A stretch of 64,000 nucleotides of DNA from Allokutzneria sp. NRRL B-24872 (GTDB taxonomy: Bacteria > Actinomycetota > Actinomycetes > Mycobacteriales > Pseudonocardiaceae), in the NCBI RefSeq assembly GCF_002155965.1, contig NZ_MUMH01000044.1, positions 1-64,000 of the forward strand, written 5' to 3'. A model generated the notes under the pieces. The model was not told the DNA's origin and searched no databases. It saw only the letters and a program-made list of their open reading frames with translations. This document shows, in pieces, positions 16,302-24,504 of the stretch. Both the position numbers and the translations under genes were made by a program. How positions within the stretch are numbered: position 1 is the first letter of the stretch; each line of letters begins with the position of its first letter.

Positions 16302-17069
16302 ATGACCGAGTTCCACGAGCAGGACCTCAGCGGAGCGCACTTCCAGCGCACGAAGCTCCGGGACGCGACGTTCCGGCACGTGGACTTCAGCGGCGCCGAC
16401 GTGCGCGGCGCCCTCTTCCACGGCACGAAGATGCGCGGCGTCGAACTGGTCGACGTGGAGATCAGCGGAGAGCTGCGCAACCTGGTGATCAACGGAGTCG
16501 ACGTCGCGCCGCTCATCGACGCGGAGCTGAACCGCCGCATGCCCGAGCGCGCGAAGATGAATCCCAAGAGCGCCAACGACTTCCGCGAAGCGTGGCCGGT
16601 ACTGGAAGAGCTGTGGGCTGGCACGGTGGAGCGCGCGCGGCGGCTGCCGGAGGCGGAGCTGCACCGCGGCGTCGACGGCGAGTGGTCCTTCATCCAGACG
16701 TTGCGGCACCTCAACTTCGCCAGCGCCGCGTGGGTGGGGCGGATGGTGCTGGGCACCGCGTCGCCGTGGCACCCGCTGGACCTGCCGTGGGACGAGGCGC
16801 CCGGCTGGGACGGCATCCCCTGGGACCGCGAGGCCCGCCCCTCGCTGGAGGAGGTCCTCGCGGTCCGCCGCGAACGCCGGGCGATGGTGCGCTCGGTGAT
16901 CGAGTCGCTGACCGACGAGCAACTGGACTCCCAGGTGACGCGCACCGAACCGGGCTGGCCCCAGGCCGAGGACTTCTCGTTCCGGACGTGCCTGTGGATC
17001 GTGGTGAACGAGGAGTGGGAGCACCGGCTCCACGCCGAGCGCGACCTGCCTACGCCAAGCGAGCCGTGA
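16302..17069 (+). CDS. DinB-family protein with N-terminal pentapeptide-like segment
   Basis: 255 residues. Residues about 5-60 show pentapeptide-like A(D/N)LxG rhythm (DLSGAHFQRTKLRDATFRHV, FSGADVRGALFHG), and residues about 85-250 form a four-helix DinB domain, with likely metal-binding histidines in TLRHLNFA and in EWEHRLHAER. DinB proteins include mycothiol- and bacillithiol-dependent S-transferases and hydrolases; the substrate here is unknown. ATG at 16302 is used; a GTG nine bases upstream is possible. Its last 20 bases overlap the 3' end of the convergent P450 gene. Confidence 0.8.
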   Translation: MTEFHEQDLSGAHFQRTKLRDATFRHVDFSGADVRGALFHGTKMRGVELVDVEISGELRNLVINGVDVAPLIDAELNRRMPERAKMNPKSANDFREAWPVLEELWAGTVERARRLPEAELHRGVDGEWSFIQTLRHLNFASAAWVGRMVLGTASPWHPLDLPWDEAPGWDGIPWDREARPSLEEVLAVRRERRAMVRSVIESLTDEQLDSQVTRTEPGWPQAEDFSFRTCLWIVVNEEWEHRLHAERDLPTPSEP

Positions 17070-18249
17070 CGGGCAGCTCCTTGATTCCGTGCACGAAGCT
17101 GGAGCGCAGCCTGCGGACCGGTCCGGCCGGGTGGAAGCTCCGCACGCGGCGCAGCAGCTCGGCCAGGACCGCCTTCGCCTCGCCCCGGGCCAGGTGCGCG
17201 CCGAGGCAGAAGTGCGGTCCCATGCCGAAGGACAGGTGCCGCTGCTCGCCCCGCGTGATGTCGAAGGCGTCGCCGTTCTCCACCACCTCCTCGTCGCGGT
17301 TGGCTGATGCGTACATCAGCGCGACGCGCTCGCCCTCGCGCAGCGGGATTCCGCGCAGCTCGGTATCCCGCACGACGGTGCGCGCCATGTAGTTCACCGG
17401 CGAAGCCCAGCGGAGGATCTCCTCGACCGCGCCGTCGAGCAGGCTCGGGTCAGCGCGCAGCGCCTGCCACTGCTCGGGGTGTTCCATCAGCGCGATCAGC
17501 CCGTGCGACAACGTGTTCCGCGTGGTCTCGTTGCCCGCGACCATGAGCAACAACGCGAAACCGGCGATCTCGTCATCGGTCAGCTCCTGCTGCGCCAGCG
17601 TCGACAGGATGTCCTCGCGCGGGTCGGCGCGGCGCACCGCCACCAGCTCCAGGATGTACTGGCGGAAGCGCACGACGATCTCGGCCAGCTCCGAGGGCGG
17701 CCGGGCGTAATCCGGGTCCTCCGCGCCCATCAGCACGTTGCTCCAGTGGTAGAACAGCGCGCGGTCGGCCTCGGGAACGCCGAGCAGCTTGCAGATCGCC
17801 AGCAGCGGCAGCTCGGCGGAGACCTCCGCGACGAAGTCGAAGGTGCCCAGCCGCAGCGCGCGCTCGACGATGCTCTCCGCGAGCGCGCGGTGGTCCTGCT
17901 CGAAGCGCCGGACGATGCGCGGGGTGAAGCCCTTGCCGACGAGCGTGCGCAGCCGGCGGTGCTCCGGGTCGTCGAGGTTGATGAAGTTGCCGACGTCGAG
18001 CTTCTTCGCCTCGGCCGTGCGCCGGGCGCGCAGCGAGATCCCCTGGGCGGAGGAGAAGAGCTCGGGCCGCGTGCTGATCGCGCGGACGTCCTCGGCCCTG
18101 GTGATCACCCAGGCGGAGTCGAGCAGGTGCGGGTCGGGGATGTCCTGGCGGTGCACGGGCGCGGTGCGCCGCAGGTGGGCGAGCTGGTCGTGGGGCACAC
18201 CGTCGGCGTACACGTGGCAGCTCAGCACGTCGATGTCAGCTGTTCGCAT
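17050..18249 (-). CDS. Cytochrome P450 (bacterial class I)
   Basis: 399 residues, a complete soluble P450: I-helix oxygen-binding motif AGNETT (238-243), K-helix ExxR in EEILRW (Glu277/Arg280), and the heme loop FGMGPHFCLGAHLAR with the axial Cys348. Catalyses O2- and NADPH-dependent oxidation through separate ferredoxin partners, none of which is adjacent. The sequence reads like CYP families that act on steroids or fatty-acyl substrates (NFINLDDPEHRRLRTLVGKG), but the substrate cannot be assigned. It is convergent with the DinB gene and divergent, with a 60-base gap, from the phosphodiesterase gene. Not linked to the PKS locus. Confidence 0.93.
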   Translation of the reverse strand: MRTADIDVLSCHVYADGVPHDQLAHLRRTAPVHRQDIPDPHLLDSAWVITRAEDVRAISTRPELFSSAQGISLRARRTAEAKKLDVGNFINLDDPEHRRLRTLVGKGFTPRIVRRFEQDHRALAESIVERALRLGTFDFVAEVSAELPLLAICKLLGVPEADRALFYHWSNVLMGAEDPDYARPPSELAEIVVRFRQYILELVAVRRADPREDILSTLAQQELTDDEIAGFALLLMVAGNETTRNTLSHGLIALMEHPEQWQALRADPSLLDGAVEEILRWASPVNYMARTVVRDTELRGIPLREGERVALMYASANRDEEVVENGDAFDITRGEQRHLSFGMGPHFCLGAHLARGEAKAVLAELLRRVRSFHPAGPVRRLRSSFVHGIKELPVTARLA

Positions 18250-18309
18250 GGCCTCGAATCCCGTTGGTGTGCAGGTGTTTCGATGCTAGGCGGCTTCTAG
18301 GATCAACGC

Positions 18310-19464
18310 GTGGAACCTTTGGTGCCCGCCTATGGAGCCGGAACGCTCGCCGACCTCACGCCGTCGCTGCTGGCCGCGCTCGGCGTTCCCGGCGCGGTCG
18401 ACGTGCTCGGCTTCGCCCCGACGCCCAAGGTGTGCCTGCTGCTGGTCGACGGCCTCGGCTGGCAGTTGCTCGCCGACCACGCCGCCGACGCGCCGTTCCT
18501 CTCGTCTTTCACCACGAGCCGTCCGATCACCTGCGGTTTTCCCGCCACCACCGCGACCAGCCTCGCCTCGCTCGGCACCGGGACGCCCGCGGGCGAGCAC
18601 GGCTTCGTCGGCTTCTCCTTCGCCGCCGGGGACGAGCTGCTGGACGCGCTGCGGTGGCACCGCCACGGGGTCGCCGAGCACGTGGACCTGCGCTCGACCC
18701 TCATCCCCGAAGAGATCCAGCCTCACCCGACCGTGTGGCAGCGCGCGGAGGCCGCTGGCGTGGCGGTGCGGCTGGTCGCTCCTCAGGTCCAGCAGCGCAG
18801 CGGCCTCACCCGGGCCGTCCTGCGCGGCGGTGGGTTCCTCGGCACGTTCGCGCTCGGCGACCTGGTCAGCCGGGCGATCGGCGCGATGCGCGAGCCCGGG
18901 CGGGTGTTCTGCTACGCCTACCACGCTGACCTCGACGCGATCGGCCACCGCTACGGCCCCGGAAGCGCGCCGTGGCGACGGCAGCTCCGCTTCGTCGACC
19001 TGCTCGCCGCCTCGCTCGCCGAGGACATGCCCGCCGACAGCACGCTGGTGATCACCGCCGACCACGGCATGGTGGCGGTCGGCGACGCGGACAAGGTCGA
19101 CTTCGACGCCGACGACCGGCTCAGCGAGGACGTGCGGCTGCTCGGTGGCGAAGCGCGCGTCCGCCACGTCTACACCCACTCCGGAGCCACCGACGACGTG
19201 CTCGCGCGCTGGAGGGCGGTGCTCGGCGACCGCGCGTGGATCAGCACCCGGGACGAGGCGATCAGCAACGGCTGGTTCGGCCCGCACGTCGGTGACCGCG
19301 TGCGCGAGCGCGTCGGCGATCTCGTCGTGGCCGCGAAGGACTCCCTCGTCGTGGTCAGCTCCCGTCGAGAACCGCGCGTCAGTGATTTCTTCGGCCAGCA
19401 CGGCTCGCTCACCGCCGAAGAACAACTGGTGCCTCTGCTCGTCAAGGGCTGCGTTACCGTGTGA
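18310..19464 (+). CDS. Alkaline phosphatase-superfamily phosphodiesterase/nucleotide pyrophosphatase
   Basis: 384 residues with the metal and nucleophile pattern of the type I phosphodiesterase/NPP branch: Asp in VCLLLVDGLGWQ (about 37-48), Thr nucleophile region FPATTATSLASLGTG (about 78-92), Asp/His in YHADLDAIGHRYG and ITADHGMV, plus a final His in THSGA. No signal peptide, so cytoplasmic or membrane-associated in action. These proteins hydrolyse phosphodiesters or pyrophosphates; the true substrate in actinobacteria is not known. GTG start at 18310. The tRNA synthetase gene follows after 54 bases. Confidence 0.85.
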   Translation: MEPLVPAYGAGTLADLTPSLLAALGVPGAVDVLGFAPTPKVCLLLVDGLGWQLLADHAADAPFLSSFTTSRPITCGFPATTATSLASLGTGTPAGEHGFVGFSFAAGDELLDALRWHRHGVAEHVDLRSTLIPEEIQPHPTVWQRAEAAGVAVRLVAPQVQQRSGLTRAVLRGGGFLGTFALGDLVSRAIGAMREPGRVFCYAYHADLDAIGHRYGPGSAPWRRQLRFVDLLAASLAEDMPADSTLVITADHGMVAVGDADKVDFDADDRLSEDVRLLGGEARVRHVYTHSGATDDVLARWRAVLGDRAWISTRDEAISNGWFGPHVGDRVRERVGDLVVAAKDSLVVVSSRREPRVSDFFGQHGSLTAEEQLVPLLVKGCVTV

Positions 19465-19518
19465 GGCACCCATCCACGCATGATCTGTGCTGCACAACGC
19501 CAGGAGACCTGACCCCCG

Positions 19519-21171
19519 ATGCTGGACCGAGCTGTCATCGACGCGCTGTTCCCCGCAGACCTCCCCGAGCCCCAGCACTGGGAACAGCAGTACCCGGCTC
19601 GCGAGCTGCCCGAGGGGGCCCTGGTCACCCGGTTCGGCCCGTCGCCGACCGGTTTCGTGCACATCGGCGGGGTCTACGTCGCCACCATCGACCAGGACAT
19701 CGCGCGCCGCTCGGGTGGCCGCTACCTGGTCCGCATCGAGGACACCGACCAGTCCCGCGAGGTCGAGGGCGCGCTGGAGCAGTTCCGCCGCGCCTTCGCC
19801 TACTTCGACCTGGTGGCCGACGAGGACGTCGACCTCGGCGGCGACTACGCCCCGTACGCGCAGTCGCAGCGCGAGCGCGTCTACCTCACCTACGCGCGCG
19901 AGCTGCTCCGCGAAGGCCGCGCCTACCTGGACTTCGCCACCAAGGACGAGCTGGCCGACATCACCAAGCGGCAGAACGCGCAGAAGGTCGCGCCCGGCTA
20001 CTACGGCCGCTGGTCGCTGTGGCGCAACGCCACCGCCGAGCAGGTCCAGGCCAAGCTCGACGCCGGTGAGCCCTACGTCGTGCGCTTCCGCGCGCCGGAG
20101 GACGCCGGGCACCGGGCCCGCTTCACCGACGCGATCCGCGGTGACATCGAGGCCGAGGCCAACCGCAACGACGTCGTCGTGCTGAAGAGCTCCGCGCAGT
20201 CCCCGCGCCTGCCCACCTACCACTTCGCGCACGCCGTCGACGACCACCTGATGCGCGTCAACCTGGTCATCCGCGGCGATGAGTGGATCTCGTCGGTGCC
20301 GTTGCACCAGCAGCTGTTCGCGGCGCTCGGCTTCGAGCCGATCACCTACGCGCACATCGCGCCGCTGATGAAGCAGGAGGGCAGCAGCAAGCGCAAGCTG
20401 TCCAAGCGCAAGGACCCCGAGGCCGGTGTCGACTTCTACATCGAGGCCGGCTACCCCGCCGCCGCGGTGCTCTACTACCTGCGCGGGCTGGCCAACGGCC
20501 GCCTCGCCGAGCTGCCGCTGGAGCAGGCGCTGGCCGAGCCCATCCAGCTCGCCAACTGCGGTGTCGCCGGGCCGCTCGTCGACCTGGTGAAGCTCGACGC
20601 GCTCTCCGCCGACCACATCGCGACGCTGTCCGGCCAGGAGATCCTGGACGCCATGCTGGAGTGGTCGGCCACCTTCGACCAGGAGCTGCGCAAGGTCCTG
20701 GAGGCCGAGCCCGAGCTGGCGCTGCGCGGCCTGGCGGTGGAGCGCGACGGCGTGGAGAACCCGCGCAAGGACCTCCGCAAGTGGAGCGAGTTCCGCGAGG
20801 CCTACGGCTTCTTCTTCCCGCAGCTGCACGAGGCGGTGACCGGCGTCGCCGACGAGCGGATCACCGCGCTGGGCGTGCCCGCCGACGTCGTCAGCGCGCT
20901 GGTGCGCGACTTCGTCGAGGGCTACCAGCAGCTGGAGGACGGGCAGGAGTGGTTCGGCCAGATCCGCGACCTGGCCGCCAAGCACGGCTTCGCCCGCAAC
21001 GCCAAGGAGTACAAGAAGGACCCCGAGTCCTTCCCCGGCTCCATCCGCGAGGCCTCGCAGATCATCCGCATCGCCATCACCGGCTCCACCCGCAGCCCCG
21101 ACCTGCACGCGATCACCAGGGCCATCGGCCAGGAGGAGACGCTGCGCAGGCTCGCCCCGCTGACCGCGTAG
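19519..21171 (+). CDS. gltX: Glutamate-tRNA ligase (class I), long form
   Basis: 550 residues. Class I signature FGPSPTGFVHIGG (39-51, HIGH-like), glutamate-binding RIEDTDQSREVEGALEQF, and the KMSKS-like loop KRKLSKRKD near residue 294 identify a Glu/Gln-tRNA synthetase; the discriminating residues and non-presence of a GlnRS C-terminal barrel favour glutamate. It attaches Glu to tRNA(Glu). The protein is about 50-60 residues longer than the usual bacterial GltX, mainly through a longer C-terminal helical part (EFREAYGFFFPQLHEAVTGV, EYKKDPESFPGSIREASQII). It may be a second, divergent copy. Ends in front of a perfect terminator hairpin. Confidence 0.85.
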   Translation: MLDRAVIDALFPADLPEPQHWEQQYPARELPEGALVTRFGPSPTGFVHIGGVYVATIDQDIARRSGGRYLVRIEDTDQSREVEGALEQFRRAFAYFDLVADEDVDLGGDYAPYAQSQRERVYLTYARELLREGRAYLDFATKDELADITKRQNAQKVAPGYYGRWSLWRNATAEQVQAKLDAGEPYVVRFRAPEDAGHRARFTDAIRGDIEAEANRNDVVVLKSSAQSPRLPTYHFAHAVDDHLMRVNLVIRGDEWISSVPLHQQLFAALGFEPITYAHIAPLMKQEGSSKRKLSKRKDPEAGVDFYIEAGYPAAAVLYYLRGLANGRLAELPLEQALAEPIQLANCGVAGPLVDLVKLDALSADHIATLSGQEILDAMLEWSATFDQELRKVLEAEPELALRGLAVERDGVENPRKDLRKWSEFREAYGFFFPQLHEAVTGVADERITALGVPADVVSALVRDFVEGYQQLEDGQEWFGQIRDLAAKHGFARNAKEYKKDPESFPGSIREASQIIRIAITGSTRSPDLHAITRAIGQEETLRRLAPLTA

Positions 21172-21181
21172 TCGCTCCCGG

Positions 21182-21215
21182 GGCGGCCGTCCACTGTGGA
21201 CGGCCGCCTCGTTTT
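21182..21215 (+). terminator. Rho-independent terminator after gltX
   Basis: Perfect 12-base stem GGCGGCCGTCCA-CTG-TGGACGGCCGCC followed by TCGTTTT, eleven bases after the stop codon. The loop-proximal part is an instance of the recurrent TCCAC-N3-GGAC word. Confidence 0.9.
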
Positions 21216-21253
21216 GGCTGGTCTGGGGCGCGCGGGCGTGACATGCTGCGGTC

Positions 21254-21883
21254 ATGCCCGTCGACCCGCACCTCCTCGCGCTGTTCACGATGACCACGTT
21301 GGTCGCCATGCTCACGCCAGGCCCCGACATGCTGTTCGTGCTGGGCTGCGGCATCAAGGGCGGCCCCCGCGCCGGACTGTTCGCCACCGCCGGAGTCGCG
21401 GTCAGCGAGATCGTGCACGTCGCGCTCGCCGCCGCCGGCCTCGCCGCGCTGTTCGAGGCGGCACCCACCGCCTTCACCGTCGTCCGCGTCGTCGGCGCCG
21501 CGTACCTGATCTACCTCGGCGTGCAGATGATCCGCCACCGCGGCGAGCAGACACCCGACGTCGAGGCCTCCGGCGGCGGGATGACCGCGCGCAAGGCGTT
21601 CCTCAACGGCCTGTTCACCAATCTGATCAACCCGAAGATGGTCACCTTCACCATCGCGTTCCTGCCCCAGTTCGTCAGCCCCGAGCTCGGCCAGGTGTGG
21701 TTGCAGTTCGCGATCCTGGGCGCCGTGCTCGTCGTGCTGGAGTTCATCGTCGACGGCACCGTCGGCGTGCTCGCCGGGCGCATCGGCGGGTGGCTGCGGC
21801 GCCGTCGCTCCGCCAAGCGCCGCATCGACGTCGCCACCGGCGGCATCTTCATCGGCCTCGGCGTCCGCCTGGCAGTCGACTAG
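21254..21883 (+). CDS. LysE-family amino acid/metabolite exporter
   Basis: 209 residues, six hydrophobic helices. TM1 leads into the family signature MLTPGPDMLFVLGCGIKGG (about 16-34), and the loop region ARKAFLNGLFTNLINPKMVT is the second conserved block of LysE/RhtB proteins. These export basic or neutral amino acids and related small molecules by proton antiport. ATG start at 21254 follows the gltX terminator, so it has its own promoter. Substrate unknown. Confidence 0.88.
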   Translation: MPVDPHLLALFTMTTLVAMLTPGPDMLFVLGCGIKGGPRAGLFATAGVAVSEIVHVALAAAGLAALFEAAPTAFTVVRVVGAAYLIYLGVQMIRHRGEQTPDVEASGGGMTARKAFLNGLFTNLINPKMVTFTIAFLPQFVSPELGQVWLQFAILGAVLVVLEFIVDGTVGVLAGRIGGWLRRRRSAKRRIDVATGGIFIGLGVRLAVD

Positions 21884-21892
21884 TCGACCACG

Positions 21893-21926
21893 AGCCCTCA
21901 CACGACCCGAAGGCCGTGTGAGGGCT
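21893..21926. terminator. Bidirectional terminator between LysE and small secreted protein genes
   Basis: Perfect 12-base stem AGCCCTCACACG/CGTGTGAGGGCT with a ten-base loop between the convergent gene ends (10 bases after the LysE stop, 19 before the other). It can serve both strands. Confidence 0.85.
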
Positions 21927-21945
21927 GGTCACGACGACCGGGCGA

Positions 21946-22215
21946 TCAGCACGGCCTGACGTAGTAGGCACCGTAAGTCCACGGCTGCAAACCGATCGGC
22001 GTGACCCCCGGGGGAAGGCACTCTTCATCGTCGCCGAAGACCTTCTCGATGTGGACGAGGACGTTCGACGGGCCGCAGTGGTTGTAGTAAGCGTTGTTGT
22101 TGATGACGAAGTAACCGCACGGGTGCCCCGCCATCGCGCTCTCGGCGGCGTTCGCGGTACCAGCCAGTCCGATCGCGGACGCGCACAGCACGAGCGCGGC
22201 GGACAACAACCTCAT
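21946..22215 (-). CDS. Small secreted protein, DUF6355-like
   Basis: 89 residues with a signal peptide MRLLSAALVLCASAIGLAG ending at about TANA-AES, leaving a mature protein of about 66 residues with Cys pairs (HPCGYFV, NHCGPSN, EECLPPG, VRPC) that could form two disulfides. The pattern CGYF...AYYNHCG...V.I...C.PPG...L......AYY...C recalls DUF6355, small secreted actinobacterial proteins often labelled natural-product-associated; function unknown. Starts at GTG 22242 or ATG 22257 are also possible; the ATG at 22213-22215 gives the best signal peptide. Confidence 0.6.
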   Translation of the reverse strand: MRLLSAALVLCASAIGLAGTANAAESAMAGHPCGYFVINNNAYYNHCGPSNVLVHIEKVFGDDEECLPPGVTPIGLQPWTYGAYYVRPC

Positions 22216-22340
22216 CGACACGATAACCCCCAGCTTTTTCACGTACGAAACCTGCATTTCATCGCGGAAATTAACCACCGCGAAATCCGCGCGCAAAAGC
22301 TTCACGCAGCGGTGAAAGTGTCAGGTCAAGGCAACCGGCG

Positions 22341-22964
22341 CTAGTAGCCGTGCGTTGTCGCGCCTTGTGCCAGAAGGGAGAACGCGGCGCTCGCAGCGGC
22401 GGTCGCCTCCGGGTGGACGGACGCCGCGGTGCGGCCCGAGGCGAGCTTGGCCCAGTTTTCGCGGGCCAGGATCTCGCGCGCGATCGCGTACTGCGCGGCG
22501 ATGAGCCGGGGCAGCAGGTCGCCCGGGGTCGCCCCGCGCAGCGCTTCGGTGAGCGAGGCGATGTCGTCGGCGGTGACCTCGCGGAGCCGCGCGGCGATGC
22601 TGGGCGTGTCGAAGACCAGCCGGTGGTAGGCAAGCACATCGGGCGAGTCGCACAGGCCCGTCGTCGGCGCGTGCGAGTCGAGACCGCGCTGGAAGTGCTG
22701 GTGCAGCGCGAAAATCGGCGCCTGGTCCGGCGCGCGGTCGCGGACCACGCGGGCAGCCTCGCCGAAGTGGTCGGCGGCGCGGTGCAGGACCAGGTCCTCC
22801 TTGGAGTCGAAGTAGCGGAACAGCGTCGGCTTGGAGACCTCGGCGGCGGCCGCCACGTCGGCGACGGACACCTGGTCGAAGCCCCTGGTCAGGAACAGGG
22901 TGACGGCCGCGTCGGAGAGCGCCTGGCGCGTGCGTTCCTTCTTCAGGTCCCTCAGCCCGCTCAT
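22341..22964 (-). CDS. TetR-family regulator
   Basis: 207 residues. N-terminal TetR helix-turn-helix (about 8-55: KKERTRQALSDAAVTLFLTR, GFDQVSVADVAAAAEVSKPT, LFRYFDSKEDLVL) followed by an all-helical ligand-binding half with no assigned ligand. Divergent from the flavin monooxygenase gene with a 66-base gap that contains an extended inverted repeat, the usual arrangement in which the repressor controls both itself and the enzyme. The inducer is plausibly the monooxygenase substrate (inference). Confidence 0.88.
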   Translation of the reverse strand: MSGLRDLKKERTRQALSDAAVTLFLTRGFDQVSVADVAAAAEVSKPTLFRYFDSKEDLVLHRAADHFGEAARVVRDRAPDQAPIFALHQHFQRGLDSHAPTTGLCDSPDVLAYHRLVFDTPSIAARLREVTADDIASLTEALRGATPGDLLPRLIAAQYAIAREILARENWAKLASGRTAASVHPEATAAASAAFSLLAQGATTHGY

Positions 22965-22990
22965 GGGCTCACCCTACCAGACTGCATTAC

Positions 22991-23025
22991 CCAGTTAAAA
23001 ACATAACCGAGTTGTGTTTTACTGG
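22991..23025. promoter_or_regulatory. Extended inverted repeat, likely TetR operator
   Basis: AAAACATAAC-CGA-GTTGTGTTTT (22998-23020, 9 of 10 bases paired) is extended by CCAGT on the left and ACTGG on the right. The block is AT-rich and fills the gap before the monooxygenase start at 23031, where it would also cover the promoter. Confidence 0.75.
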
Positions 23026-23030
23026 TCGGC

Positions 23031-24422
23031 ATGAGCGACGTGATGATCAGTGGAGCCGGGCCGACCGGACTTGTCCTCGCACTCGACCTCGCCCGCAGGG
23101 GGATCGCGGTGCGCGTCCTGGAGCGCTCGCCGAGGCCGCAGACCGGCTCGCGCGGCAAGACCCTGCACGCCCGCAGCGTGGAGATCATGGCCGACCTGGG
23201 CGTAGGCCCTCGGATCGCGGAGATCGGCACGGCGAGCCAGAAGTACCGGAAGTACTTCAACGGCGAGCACGTGAGCGACAGCGCGCCCTTCGGCGAGAGC
23301 ACGCTGTTCCTCACCCAGACCGGCGTGGAGGAGGCCCTGCGCGAGCAGCTCGCCACCCACGGGGTGCACGTCGAGTTCGGCGCGGAGCTGACCGGGTTCA
23401 CCCAGGCGGAGGACCGCGTGGTGGTCGAGCTCGCGGACGGCCGCACGGCCGAGACGGGCTACCTGATCGGCTGCGACGGCGGGCGGAGCACGGTGCGCAG
23501 GCTGCTCGGTCTGGCCTTCGTCGGCGAGAGCGCGCAGGAGCAGTCGATGATCTGCGGTGACGTCGAGGTCGACGGGCTCGACCGCGAGTACTGGCACCAG
23601 TGGGTCGACGACGAGGGCGCGTTCATGCTCTGTCCGTTCCGAGGCACCTCGGCGTGGCAGGTGCAGACCGCGCCGGAGTTCACCGAGGACGGCAGCATGA
23701 TCGAGCCTTCGCTGGAGTCCTTCCAGCGGCGCTTCGAACGCCACGCGCGCGTACGAGGGCTGGAGCTGCGCAACGCGACCTGGCTGTCGAGCTGGCGGAT
23801 CAACGTCCGGATGGTCGAGCAGATGCGCGTGGGGCGGGTGCTGCTGGCGGGCGACTCCGCGCACGTGCACCCGATCGCGGGCGGGCTCGGCATGAACACC
23901 GGCATCCAGGACGCGTGGAACCTCGGGTGGAAGCTGGCACTGGTGGCCTCCGGCCGCGCGAACGGGACGTTGCTGGACACCTACCAGGAGGAGCGGCTGC
24001 CGATCGCCGCGTGGACGCTGAACCTCTCCACGGAACGGCTCGACGCGGCGATGGCGAAGCTGCACGTTCCGGGCACGGGGCTGGACACCGTGGCGGTCAC
24101 GGAGGTCAGCGGACTCGGCATCAACTACCGCTGGAGTTCCCTCGCCGGGCAGAGCCTCGGTGTCCTCCAGGCGGGTGACCGCGCGCCGACCGGATCAGCG
24201 GCAGGTCCGCTGTTCACCGTGCTCGGATTCGGCGAGTCCGGCCGCGCCGGACAGCGCGAGGTCGCCGACGCGCACCCGGACCTGGTGCGCGCGGGAGCCG
24301 GCGCGGAGGGCTTCGGCATCGAGGGCGACGCCGTCGCACTGATCCGGCCCGACCACCACATCGCGGTGATCAGCACCGACGCCGACCCGGTGCTGAAGTA
24401 CTTGGCGGAGTTGTTCAACTGA
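23031..24422 (+). CDS. FAD-dependent aromatic monooxygenase (group A)
   Basis: 463 residues. The FAD-binding GxGxxG motif is at the start (MISGAGPTGLVLALDLARRG, residues 5-24), the second flavin motif GDSAHVHPIAGGLGMNTGIQ is near residue 281, and a conserved DG region (YLIGCDGGRSTVRRLLG) lies near 146. This is the PheA/TfdB-like single-component flavoprotein hydroxylase type, which uses NADPH and O2 to hydroxylate aromatic compounds; the family includes polyketide-tailoring and rifampicin-inactivating enzymes. The C-terminal third (about 345-463) is the thioredoxin-like tail. Under a divergent TetR with a clear operator, so probably inducible by a xenobiotic or antibiotic. Substrate not assignable. 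Confidence 0.9.
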   Translation: MSDVMISGAGPTGLVLALDLARRGIAVRVLERSPRPQTGSRGKTLHARSVEIMADLGVGPRIAEIGTASQKYRKYFNGEHVSDSAPFGESTLFLTQTGVEEALREQLATHGVHVEFGAELTGFTQAEDRVVVELADGRTAETGYLIGCDGGRSTVRRLLGLAFVGESAQEQSMICGDVEVDGLDREYWHQWVDDEGAFMLCPFRGTSAWQVQTAPEFTEDGSMIEPSLESFQRRFERHARVRGLELRNATWLSSWRINVRMVEQMRVGRVLLAGDSAHVHPIAGGLGMNTGIQDAWNLGWKLALVASGRANGTLLDTYQEERLPIAAWTLNLSTERLDAAMAKLHVPGTGLDTVAVTEVSGLGINYRWSSLAGQSLGVLQAGDRAPTGSAAGPLFTVLGFGESGRAGQREVADAHPDLVRAGAGAEGFGIEGDAVALIRPDHHIAVISTDADPVLKYLAELFN

Positions 24423-24455
24423 GCGCTGACCTGCGCACTTGAAGATCCATTGTCA

Positions 24456-24488
24456 GACGGCGCCGACCCACCAGGGGTCGGCGCCGTC
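24456..24488 (+). terminator. Terminator hairpin after the monooxygenase gene
   Basis: Perfect 14-base stem GACGGCGCCGACCC/GGGTCGGCGCCGTC with a five-base loop, 33 bases after the stop codon and just before the next gene. No T tract follows. Confidence 0.8.
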
Positions 24489-24504
24489 GTCAAAGGAGCA
24501 CTCG

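Noticed and set aside
17050-18249. Assigning this P450 to the polyketide locus
   Set aside because: It lies 19 kb from the PKS end, with the iron operon, toxin genes and others between; a second P450 is directly coupled to the glycosyltransferase.
18286-21477. Uninterrupted minus-strand frame of over 1000 codons opposite the phosphodiesterase and gltX genes
   Set aside because: Low complexity Arg/Ala/Gly/Val composition with no motif; it is a GC-rich shadow of two recognisable plus-strand genes.
23012-24422. Reading the flavin monooxygenase as a rifampicin monooxygenase
   Set aside because: The group A flavoprotein fold is clear, but no residue pattern specific for rifampicin-inactivating enzymes can be verified by eye; left as generic aromatic monooxygenase.
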